Source: Burhinus oedicnemus | Lineage: Eukaryota; Chordata; Aves; Charadriiformes; Burhinidae | Reading direction: 5' to 3' | NCBI GenBank assembly: GCA_008921705.1 | Contig: VFFE01007100.1 | Coordinates: forward strand, 1,980,356-2,044,355 | Length of the DNA: 64,000 bases | Shown here: positions 10,757-21,550 of the stretch, one piece after another | Layout of the letters: each line of letters begins with the position of its first letter | Position numbering within the stretch: position 1 is the stretch's first letter | Notes under the pieces: model-generated | Seen by the model: the letters and a program-made list of their open reading frames with translations, nothing else | What the model was told of the DNA's origin: nothing | The model's database searches: none | Made by a program: the position numbers and the translations under genes

Positions 10757-11010
10757 ACCGGAGACATTAATTTCTCAGATGTAGATTGAAGAGGAAGTGC
10801 TGCAAATGGAATTACAATCCAGTTGTTCTTGGAATTCATAACAAATAGGGATTATATTTTAGACTTAATCTATATTAAAGAATAATTGCAGTAAGTTATT
10901 TTGTATTGAGTAGCAATGAATTGGTTCACATTTATAGGATAAAAGCAGGTCAACAACTAGTTTTCCAGTTCAAAACGTCAGGGTTTTGGTGGGGGATATA
11001 CATCTATTTG
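10757..11010 (+). mobile_element. Ancient CR1/L3-like LINE fragment, endonuclease region
   Basis: CCGGAGACATTAATTTCTCA at 10759-10778 translates to a GDINFSDVD-type string, the decayed endonuclease GDFNFPDIDW motif; TTAGACTTAATCTATATTAA (about 10860) fits the LDLVLTN block, and a later CCAGTTCAAAAC (10965) fits the block after SDHE. Far older than the copy at 1-3074, with stops throughout. It belongs with the 3' piece at 11130-11535, but roughly 1.5 kb of reverse transcriptase sequence between them is missing. Confidence 0.5.
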
Positions 11011-11129
11011 ACAATTTCTGACTATGAAAACAGCAAACATAGTTCTGTGATGTGCTGGGAAAAGTATTTTTGGTGGACATGATATATTAAAACTATTGTG
11101 AAGTGGATTAACAAAACCACATATTTAAT

Positions 11130-11535
11130 GCCTTCTATGCTTCTGATTGCCTATGCATGGAGGCAGATGAAGTGCAAAGAAAGGATAAGCTGGGGAATAG
11201 AGCACCTGAATTATAAAAGGTGTCTAAGAAAAGGTCTTTTGTTTAGCAAAATTGAGGTTGGGACAGATGGTTGTTGTTTTCTGTAAATGCTTCAGGCTTA
11301 AGAACAATTTAAATAGTTTGGATAGAAATAAATTTAGACTTGAAATTGAAGAAAGTGTGTAATTATCAGCCAGACAAAAATAGAAACTACCCCTTATAAA
11401 ACCAGGGAAAGCAGAGGTCTTCAGTGATTTTAAGATGGAGTTTCATAAGTATATGAACAGGGTTACATGGCATGGTTGCCTCCAGTGGCCGGGAATTGGA
11501 CTAAGTGGCACAGAGAGCCCTTCTGGTCCTAATGA
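11130..11535 (+). mobile_element. Ancient CR1/L3-like LINE fragment, 3' end
   Basis: AGCACCTGAATTATAAAAGG, CTTTTGTTTAGCAAAATTGA and TTAGACTTGAAATTGAAGAA align in order with the C-terminal CR1 ORF2 blocks, then GATTTTAAGATGGAGTTTCA and GGAATTGGACTAAGTGGCAC with CCCTTCTGGTCCTAATGATC give the 3' UTR. The end at about 11535 is diffuse. Heavily mutated, so this predates the radiation of modern birds. Confidence 0.6.
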
Positions 11536-13619
11536 TCATCAGTCAGCATGCAAACATTGCTTCTTCTTAAGACTTTAGTAGCATTCTGTGGCTCTTACCT
11601 GCCTGTATTCACCGCTAGTGAGCTAGAATAATTCCTAAATTCTCCAAACACCTTCCTTCTCTGAAACTTTACAACTACAAAATCATCATGAATTGTTCTT
11701 TGTCATCTGTCACCTGTGGGATTTTAATACCCACCTTGCTTCCAGTAGAACAGCGATAGTCACATAAATGATCGTGTCTTGCTTCCTATAGAAGGGGCTG
11801 AACGTGTGCAGGATTTGTCCCTGACTGCTCGTTCCTATTATATGAATGCAGTTTGCATGCAGTACAGTTGCGGGCTCAGCAGGTTCTACAGTATTACACA
11901 GCAGCATGGTCCTGCTTGATGTGAGCAAAGACTTTGTGACTGGCTGTCAGGAAATTCATACTCACGGCAGCATTACCTGGCATTGAACATACTGTACTCT
12001 CTCCAGTTCTTCTCACTGGGTTTATTCAACTTTAAATTCCATTTCACAATAATATGCTTCTGCCAACAGTACCAAAGGCATGTCATCAGTAGCTCAAAAT
12101 GTAATTTTCTTGTCATGTACTGTTGCTTAATTATTTATATTGCTAATTAGAAATATGGATAATTTAACATAATCTGCTGTGGATCAAGGTAGAGACAACA
12201 ATACTCTACATGTATTTCAAAGAGAAAAAAAAAATATGAAGAATATGAAAATCACCTAGCATCCAGCACGTGACATGTCTGATAGAGCTTTATTTCTTCT
12301 ACCAGACAGCTCCTCTTGTTTGTTTCCTTACTTTCACATTTCTAAAAAAAAGGGTTAGTTTCATGTTTCTAGAAAAAGTATTGAGAGAAACAGTTAGATC
12401 CAGCTTTTGTATTTAGTGTAGTAAATCATGTAGCTCAGCTTCTTTGCCATCATTATTTCACTGAGCCAAATTTATCCCGATACATGTCCAGTGATTCAAA
12501 CCAGAAATTAATTTAGCCCATAACTTTGTTTTACAGAAAAATACTCAAGTTGGGTGGAACTGCAACTATAATTGGAATCAGAGTCTGAAACAAAAAACAT
12601 TAAAGGCCAAACTCTCCTTAGAGGACCTGACCTTAGACATCTCCTATCCACATGAAAAAAAGAAAAGAAAAAGGCATGGTCTGTTGTCTCTTAGGACTGG
12701 AATATATGATGTCATACTAAAACTGCAAAGTAACTCCCAGTGAATAAGCATTATCACCAAAGAACTGTATTATATGATTAAGAATCATTTCATAACTGAA
12801 AATTATTGCGATTCAGGTGATATGGAAGACCTTATATGATTATGTAGCAGTTACAAAGTAAGTATGACATGTTTAAGTCTATAGATTCTCTAAGGGCTAT
12901 GTTTTTAAAAAAATGCTTCTACTGACATATCAAATGTCATCTAATTTATGGGGTCAAATAGCTGATCTCTGTGTGTCCTTCAGATATTCCTCCACACACC
13001 TTAAGCATTTACACATTTTTCCTAGGTCACACCAGTAAAATTTCTGTTCCACTGCTTTCTGAACTTGTCTAGGTTTAAGTATAGGCAACATTTTATACAA
13101 GAGCTGTAACTACAGCCATGGTGGGCATTCAGGCAAACTGCATATGGTGTGTAATCAACTGGAACAGATGTGATGACATGTGGATTATCTTACTGCTCCA
13201 TGCGACTTGTGATATTCAGCACAAAGGCTGATATTCAAAAGCTGGCTGGCGGGTGTGCACCTAACTCTGTTGCTTTGTAGTATATTATTCCCCTAGATTC
13301 CAAACATGGTACAAAAGAAATATCTCTGGGAATGGAATATACCATTAGTTCTAGAGTCCACATTTTGAAAAGTTGTTGATGTTGTAAGAAGATTTTAGAA
13401 AACTGCTACAGAAATTATTCTTGGATCAAAACCCAAAAAAGACCAAGGAATGAATGATTTACCATATATAATTTGGAGGGGAAAAAGAAAAAGTAGTAGA
13501 ATAATTAAGATGCAAAGTAAAGCTTAACAAGAACTGAGCAAAAGATGAAATCAGACATTCAGGTATAAGAAAGTCATATTTTTAGCAGTCACTATCAAAA
13601 CCATTGCAACAAACTGTCA
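11536..13619. other. Non-coding DNA with no gene recognised
   Basis: AT-rich sequence with short A-rich tracts (near 12225 and 12655). A phrase at about 13225-13262 (GGCTGATATTCAAAAGC, then GTGCACCTAACTC) hints at one more old palindromic amniote repeat. No open frame resembles a known protein. Confidence 0.55.
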
Positions 13620-13812
13620 AACACAGAGGAAGATTCTCCATGACTTGTGTTCTGAGGAATACTGGATACCCTTCTGAAAGACTTGGTGTAGCCAAACAAC
13701 ATTACTGCTCTCATTAAAATGGTTACTGTGGTAATATCGAATGACCCATGATATATAAGGGGTCAGACTAGAATAGGGATAGCCCTTTCTGTCTTTGAGT
13801 CATGTGAATGTA
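13620..13812 (+). mobile_element. Ancient CR1 fragment, 3' end
   Basis: GAAGATTCTCCATGACTTGT at 13630 matches the GTGGATTCTCCATCACT block near the end of CR1 ORF2, and AAGGGGTCAGACTAGAATAG at 13758-13777 with GCCCTTTCTGTCTTTGAGTC matches the CR1 3' UTR phrase GGTCAGACTAGATGATC..CCCTTCTGGCCTT. Ends at about 13812 in a degenerate octamer. Old, strongly diverged, plus strand. Confidence 0.65.
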
Positions 13813-16140
13813 AACTAATAAAACTTCAGGTTGGAATTTATAGCAAAACAATTAAAAGGTGCAAGTAACGCATAATGCAAAAAGTTTCCTTAAGGAGAGG
13901 ATGAATTATATCCGAGGAAATCACAGCTAAAAGAAATACAATGAGAGAAATCCTAACAAAGTGAAAGAGAAAGTCCTATTTAGTGAGCATCTGACTTTAA
14001 ATTGCTAAATCAGCCATGTTTTGATGAAGATCTAATAGTAAGTCTCACAAGCCACCTCCGAATTCCCCTAGGCGTAGTATTAGCATTTCTGGTATGGATT
14101 GAATCTAACATAAATTCTGCTGAGGGTAGAGGGAGTCAACTCTAACAATGAGAAGGAAGAGGAACAGGGAAAATCCCAAGCACCTTCCCATAAGCCACCT
14201 GAAGAACTTGTCCCACAAGCCTTAACTGTTTGTTTCCATCAATAGCACCCTTTGTACACAAAAAAACAACCCATGCCTGGACCTGCTGGTATCATGGAGA
14301 GCAAAACAGCCGGGGGAGCTGAGAGACGTGTGTCAAGACTTGTTCTCGCACCATGAACAGTATAGCCAAGTGTAAGGATTAAATACAGTGAGCTAGCCCC
14401 TTCTCCAATTGGAAGGGCCTGGCTCATCGTAATTTGATTGGATTCAAAACCTTAAAGTATTTTAATGGTAGCAATAATGGATTTTTGTTCTTTACTTTCT
14501 GTAACTGGAGTTTTAAGATTAACTTAAAGTATTACCCTTCATTCAAGACGACTAGATTTTTTAAAAGGAAAATGAGGGTTTCTGTTAGTTTTTGTTGGTT
14601 TCTATATTTGTATGACAGAAGAGGCCAATCTGTTGCTCACTAGCGGTATGGCTTACAAAGGAGTTTAATATGGTTTGTGAGAATGGCTGAAGATAGGCAA
14701 AATATGCATCAACTTGGCAGAAGCAAATGTGCTCCTGCTGTGTATATCACATATTGAACAGATCTTGTGCAGGATTGTTTCCATGTCTGAATCTGAATTG
14801 TAAAAGTAGCTCATGTCCAAGAACTGACTGGACATTTCTGGGGCGTCGTGTTTAGAAATACACTAAAATATTGCCAAACTGAGGACAAAATCATGAGTTA
14901 CCTTGCCGAGAGCTGGGTGAATACTACTGGCAAGTATCCATTTGACTGATTTGTTTCCATCAGCTTTGAGTCTTATGTATACTATCATTGCATTCCATAG
15001 TGAATGAAATATGGGGTTTTGTCAGTCAGCACAGAATGTGTTGCAAATTATTTTTAACATTGTATTTTTAACATTGTTTATTTAATTTTTATTCTTGTAA
15101 GCATTACTTATTTACACTAATAGAAGCTATGATACTGACATTTCTGAAGTTGCTCTGTATGTTCAATATCTGGAATATAAATGGTAGTTTGAGATTCCAG
15201 CAGTGCAATTTATGATCCACAGAGTTCTAGTACCGGGAATGACAGCACTGCTGTAAATGTTCATGATTTACTTTCTTGTTTCGTGCGTGGCAGGATTTGA
15301 CTGGACCTAGTCAGAACTTGTCATGTTAGAAGACTGTGCCCTGTGGAGTATATCAGACATACCTGGGGGTAAACTCTCAGCTTATTGGGAAGGCCAGGCA
15401 GACTGAGATCTTTTTGATCCATTAAGGAACTTTCTCACAAAAAGAGAACGGGAAAACAGAATCTAGGGCAATTTCACTTCCCCCCTTCCCCACTTCTGAG
15501 ATTTTCTGGGATCACTTTTTGTGTTCATCTTTGTTGCAACACCTGCTGTGGAGAGGACCAAGACAAAGAGGAACATGTGATGGGATACAGCAGAACTGAT
15601 ATGCTGGGAAAAGGTGGATATAGGATTGATTTGGAGATTGAGAAGTAGACAGAAATGTGAATAAGTACCTGCAGAATAATATTGTCTTCCTCTGTATTTC
15701 ATGGGGGGCTAACAATATGAAATGTGATGCAAAACTTGGAAGAGTGGGGGGCGATTTTAAAAATCAAAAGGTAGATAGATCAAAACTACAAGCTGAACAA
15801 AACTGATTTCCTGACTTTTGTATCATTCTTGTAATTGCTTGCAATCTGAGTATTGTTTTTACCTTTTTGACAATTGCCACAATAATTCCTGTCACTCCTG
15901 AAAATTCGCCTGTAATAATGGAGAGAATATAAGTAGACATACTGATGCAATGTGCTTTGTTTTACTGTCTTTAGGATGGTATTAAAAGCCATCACAAGCA
16001 ACAGAGATTCAGAGCAATATTCTGTCTCAATTACTTATATTTCAATATGATCTACTCTTTGCACTGTTATAACTTGAAGCAGCATTTAAGACAATATAGA
16101 AGGATAAAAAGTAGCATAGGTTTCTGAAGTGTTATCAGAT
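13813..16140. other. Non-coding DNA with no gene recognised
   Basis: AT-rich. Short direct repeat TTTTTAACATTGT around 15050-15076. Minus-strand frames near 15463-15715 overlap each other and have no recognisable content. Confidence 0.55.
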
Positions 16141-16154
16141 ATGTGCTTAAATAT

Positions 16155-16214
16155 GTATGGTGTATATATATGCATATATGCATATCTGTATATATGTGTA
16201 TCTACAGATACACA
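16155..16214. repeat. TATA/TGCATA-rich simple repeat ending in an inverted repeat
   Basis: Alternating pyrimidine-purine run with repeated ATGCATAT units (about 16170-16185). The right end forms a perfect 9-bp inverted repeat: TGTGTATCT (16195-16203), spacer AC, AGATACACA (16206-16214). Probably a decayed TA/TG microsatellite. Confidence 0.8.
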
Positions 16215-16215
16215 C

Positions 16216-19200
16216 ACAGTTCCCAACACTCTAAAGCCCTGATCTCTGCTACGGCTTTCTTATTATACCTGTGGGTTCATGCAGTTCAGATTTATATAAT
16301 TTAACATGTTGTTTACATACACCCAAATTGTACTTAATTTGTCTTTAATTACTGAAAGAACATTTCCTTAAAATTGTATAGTTCATTTCCTGTGTTCTAT
16401 AATAGAATACCTTGTGCTTCGCCTGGCTAAACAGCCTTTTAGGTGAAATCCTGGTTTGTGGGAATTCACATTGAAGCCGCAGTAACACAGCAACCAGCAA
16501 TTAAAAATAAGCTGATGCAAACAACAAGAACAGCAAATGTAATCAAAAGACAGACCAGACACACTGCATTCTATGAATTTTTTCTCATTCTGTTGTGACC
16601 TGTTGGATTTGCCTTAGCCTTTCCTTGAGGCTTTCTACGGCTCTCATTAATTAGAATTTGTGCCTATAAATTACTGTTGCAAAAAGACTCTTCAGTTTTG
16701 GCTTTTCAGTTTTGTTTTTTGTTTTTCATCTTCCTCAAACATCCCCCCCAAATACTCTAATTGTTTACCTAGTATTGGTTCAAACAAGGACAAATTGATG
16801 CTTGTGACTGTGCTACAAGACATCTTATTTAAATTTAATTGTGATTATAGTTTGTTTAATTTTAATGATTAGGGTTGATCCCTTTCTCATTGGAGAAAGC
16901 CAAAATGGAGGCTTCCTTAATGCTGGGCAAAGGACATGGAATCCATTAAGGACTGCTTAAATGCAGTGGTACGGAAGTGCAAGGTCTTACTTTCAAACTC
17001 AGACAAACAGTAAACCATACTCAACTGAACTAGAGAAAGAATACCTGTGGTCCCCAGCTGATGTCATGATGGCTTCAGCAAACGTGTTTTACTTTGGGCA
17101 GAGTAAGAATGTTCACACTTATGCTGCTGTGATTCAGCTGATGAAAGGTAGCTTATGCTGTAATTAAGGAGTTTTCAATCATATGCTGATTTCCAGCATT
17201 CTGTATCTCTTCCCCAATAGTGACGTTAAATTTAATTATATACCCAAGTTTCCACTTTGCTGTTTCGCGAAGTTCAAAATGTTCAAACTGCTGTTCTGTT
17301 GTTTATCTTAGTGTATAATTGCAGCCAAATCCTTAGACAATTAGGTACGGATATTCCAACATCATGCGTGAGATTTGGTCTCAGTGAATCTTACTGCAGT
17401 CAGAATTTGGCCTCCTACTGTAAACATACTTACATTTTGTTGTCTTATATGTTCCACTCTTTCTGAAGTACAGGACCTTTTAAAGGCTTCATCCTATCAC
17501 ATCCATTTTTGGTCTAGCCTGTGTGCCATAGAAAATAGCCTAGAAGGTGGAAATATTAATGTCTGTTTCATCAGCAGCAATGCAAAATGTGTGGGAAATC
17601 ATCATATTATGTCCCAGTGCCACAGCAGCCTCACCTAAAATAAAGCAGCAGGCATAGTGACCTAGAATCCAGGAATTTCCCATGAAGAAGCAGCTATCTG
17701 GAAAATAGTTTTACCAAATCCAAGGTCTTGTCAGTGAATACACAATACAAAAGCAGGTGCCAGTGGTATGACTCCTAGGTTTGCAGCTATGTTCTTTAAT
17801 TAATGACCAGTGTGATTCGAGCTAAATTATACAGCCAGCTGCAATGCAATCCCAGCAGCACAATAAACATAAACCAGACTGAAGAGATGTGACTGACTGC
17901 TGGGGGTTACAATAAAGCAGTTCTGAGGTCAGCAGACAAATACCGCGTGTTGATAAGAAACCTGTGAAAATAAAAAGATGTTATCACCTGAAGTTTATGG
18001 TTGTTGACATACACATCTATTGCCTTTGACTGTGCAAACAATAAGTTTGGTTGCAATGCAATGTTAGAAAATTCTCAGCATGAAATCAGAGAGAATAGTT
18101 ATTGGGAGTTCTTGCCAGCATTTGAGAAGAGGAAAGGAGTTTTTAAGGGAGGAAAACAGCTAGAGGTGTGTCTGAATTTAGAAACAGATCTCCATGTTCA
18201 ATAAGATCAATATAAGGCTGAGTCAACAGCCAAGAGATTAATGATGAAAGTAGAGCAGACATGAAGGAATCCCTTTCTCACAATCCAGGAGCACTGGGAG
18301 TGGTGGGAGGCGCTAGGACAAAAAGGCTGATTGTCAGAGAACCAAATGTGTTTCTCATGTGGGGCAGTCTGCTAAATATTAGCAGACAGAAAGGCCACAT
18401 ACGTGTGACCAGAGAGAATGCTGAAAGGTCTTCTACCATCAGCAAACCTTTTTGTAAAGATCATATGAACAACTAGCAGGAGAAGACCAGTTGGACCATA
18501 CATAACAGGATGGAGGAAGTGGTAAGAGTAAAAACGCATCCTGAATCAATACCAGTAACAGAAACAGGCAAGAAGAGGCTGGTTTGAAGAGCATCATGCT
18601 TCTAAGAAGAAACCCTACGTTACCATGGGAATGATTTTATGACAGACTGCATACTTCTAATCTGTGCTTTTTTGACAAGCCAGTGCTTAAACAAAAATCT
18701 GAACAATGACATTTCTTAAAAGGAAAGATGTAACAACTCACATGAAGTTGGAAGGCAGAGCACGTGTTGTAGGGAAGTTTGAAGGAGGTACGAGGAACTC
18801 AGCAAGTTGGCACATGGATAGAACTGGCACAAGACAATAGCAGAACCTCTGGAAATATTTCCCTCCATGTAAAGAACCAGCTAGGTTTGCAAGCAGGGAA
18901 TCATGTTTTACATAGCATATGGCACAGAAAATAGTGGCTTTCTTCAGAATTTCTGTTGAGGGCAAGTAATTCAGGTGAAAGCAAATCTGAGATCTCAATT
19001 ATATCATTAGTCCTTTACTTTTTTGCTGTTGCATTTGATGCTTTCTAAGAATGCTTTTAACAGCCTTTGACAGGAGATTTGTAAGTAACGCTTTGAAGTA
19101 AAATCTGCAGCAAAAATCTGAGCGGTTTTTCCCCACCCCCAGGTTTGGTGTGAGTCTTATCAATATTTCCTTTGCTGTTTAACCCTTTTTGAACTCATTT

Positions 19201-20238
19201 TGGCTGGCAGGAGGTTTTCAGTTTAACACTATTTTTATACTTGCTTGATGCTATTGCCTGTTACCTCACTGCCAGGCTCTGTTTTGCATTATATACTGTT
19301 TTTATCTTGTTCAGCTGATTACAATTAGTTACAGCTAAACCCCAAATTCAGCAACTGCATATAAGAATCTACTCTCTAGTGAATTTCTCACTCATTATAG
19401 TAATGGCCTAGAAAGTACTTGGAAAACAATCCTTAAACAAATTACACAAAGGGCAAGGCTGGATAGTAGCAGCATAATTTCTCTAGCACTTAGAGCCTGA
19501 TTCAGTAATAGGTACAGTGCTTTGTCACTTAAATTTATGAAATACGTGGAATATTTCTCACTAAAAGGTAAAAGCCTGCTCTGGTGTAACATACTATTTG
19601 GACCTGAATAAAGGCAAAACCAGACCCTTTTATCTTGAAAATATTTTGCACCAGTTTTCCTGTGAAACAATTAGAGAAAGGTCACTTTCCAGGATTGATG
19701 AGTCTGGCTAGAACCCCAGGATTATCAGAGTTCCCTTTTCTGCATAGATCCCTTCATATGAATATGCACAAGATGCACAATTATCTTTCCATCTTTAGTT
19801 TCCAGCAATATTGAAGCAAAAATTTTATATTCTTGAAATATTTCAGCAAAATTTACAGTACAGAATTACAATAACAGGGAAGTCAGTATTCTTCATCTAG
19901 TTCTTTAGACAATATATTGCTTTCATGCACTGAAGCTAAGCATTTATAGTTTTCCTTAGCATTTGACTGACTTACACATATAAAATGTTATATAAATATA
20001 TACTTTTTAAAGTAGCAGCAGCACTTCATGAAGTGAAGGCAGTGAAAGTGAAGGTCAGAGATCATAGACATAAAGTCTTTTCCACCTCCACAGAGTAGCT
20101 CATCAGCTTGTGTGTTTCATTTTCCAAATGGATCTTTAAATATTATTTATATCTATTAGACAAAGATAATGATCTCAGTCGTCTCATAGCTTATGTAGAA
20201 AAATAATCTTCTTATTATTCAATTGTAGCTTTGCTGTG
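16216..20238. other. Non-coding DNA with no gene recognised
   Basis: No known protein in any frame. Holds a perfect inverted repeat at 18367-18387 (listed separately) and, at about 19494-19540, the phrase GCCTGATTCAGTAATAGGTA, a possible scrap of the palindromic family seen clearly at 27337-27476. Confidence 0.55.
18367..18387. repeat. Perfect 9-bp inverted repeat
   Basis: GTCTGCTAA (18367-18375), spacer ATA, TTAGCAGAC (18379-18387). The arms pair perfectly and would fold as a small hairpin. No function inferred. Confidence 0.9.
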
Positions 20239-20320
20239 GCCAGATTTTCCACTAGTCAAGTGGTATAGCTCTATTGACTTTACTGGTGCAATTTTTCCTT
20301 ACTCTAGCTGAGGATCTACT
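20239..20320. repeat. Ancient palindromic amniote repeat
   Basis: GGCCAGATTTTCCACTAGTC, then AAGTGGTATAGCTCTATTGA, CTTTACTGG and AGCTGAGGATCTACTTTGG. This is the pattern of an old amniote repeat that reads GGCCAGAT...GTAGCTCCATTGACTTCAATGGAGCTAC...CTGAGGATCTGGCC and is nearly its own reverse complement. Orientation is therefore not meaningful. Confidence 0.6.
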
Positions 20321-21440
20321 TTGGTGCTTTCACCTTTTGATGTAAAGTATTTCCAGAATGAAAGACATTCTCCTGATCTGTTACAGAAGTGTCATAATGA
20401 ATACTTACTAGTATAAATCTCGTTGGATCAGACTGTAGCTTAAAATGTGTATTTATCTTTAAGACATGCTGACTGAAGAATTTCATGGAACCTTTTAGTT
20501 GACAGAGGGAGAGAGTTGAGGGGAGTGTTTGCTTTTGTGTGTTTATCTTCTGCTGTACTGTACAATCCATTCATTCCACTTCTCAGCTGGGATGTATAAA
20601 ATACAAGCGCAAGTACCTACTACTTTACTTGATACCGAGCAGAGTGTTTTACCAGACGTTACTTTGAATGGAACTTGCACCATTTCTCTTCTCCAAGAAG
20701 GCTGAACTGCTAGCCCTTTCCATTTCCTGATGTCATGATAATTATGCAGTTGCATAGGATGCTCTTGTTCACTCTTCCTGTTCCTTTATTCCCCTTACAC
20801 AGCCTCCTTCTCCCACGTTTTGGCTGTGTATGCATCACTTAAAATTGGAGAACTGAGATTTCATCTCTAAATGGACATTTAGGTCCGAATATTTAGGAAG
20901 AAAAACCCCAACTCTGAGATTTAGGGGTTTTCTTATGTGAAGCAAAAATGAATGTTTCTTTTTCAGACTTCTTAGCAACTGTAGAACAGATGGTTGCACC
21001 TTTGCTTTCATTGTCCTCGCTATGATCAGAGCATTCCCTTACATGCCACTACACTTCTAGCCATAGTTCTTACTTAAGTTCACTGCTGAGGTAAAGCTCA
21101 GGGATTTCTGGTTAAGGATCTCTGTACTTAATCTGGTGGCAGAGCCAGGCTCTGTCCCATGGCTTTTCTATCATACGACATCCCCTGTGGTCAGGAGACT
21201 TACTAAGTAGCTGGTATGTCTGAAGTGCCCAATTTACTGTGCATGTGTTTATAGAGCAACTGCGCTACACATGTGCTTTTAGTGAGTGCACCGATCTCCA
21301 GCTGAGGACTGAAAGCACCTGGAAAATTATGTGGCTCGGAAGAGGCTGCCACTGCCAGAGAAATTCCCACCCACAGCTTCTCCCAAAGATGAGTTATCTG
21401 TGAGGGCCATACAGAGACCATGTGCTGGATGCTCTGTTTT
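20321..21440. other. Non-coding DNA with no gene recognised
   Basis: Short minus-strand open frames (20316-20570, 20543-20755, 21203-21421) look like chance. No further repeat recognised. Confidence 0.5.
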
Positions 21441-21550
21441 ATGGCATAAACTCTTTTGAGACAGAAAACCTTTTTTTTTCCTGTTTGTAGAGCACCTAAT
21501 AAAATGGATCATGATCCAAGACTGTAACCTTCATTTATGATGATAGCATG
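21441..21550 (+). repeat. Old amniote interspersed repeat (TGTAGAGCACCTAATAAAATGG)
   Basis: CATAAACTCTTTTGAGACAG, a T-run, CCTGTTTGTAGAGCACCTAA and TCATGATCCAAGACTGTAAC follow the order of an old amniote repeat (GTAAACTCTTTGGGGCAGGGAC...TTTGTACAGCACCTAGCACAATGGG...GATCC..GACTGGGAC). This is the best-kept copy of the family in the window. Confidence 0.65.
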
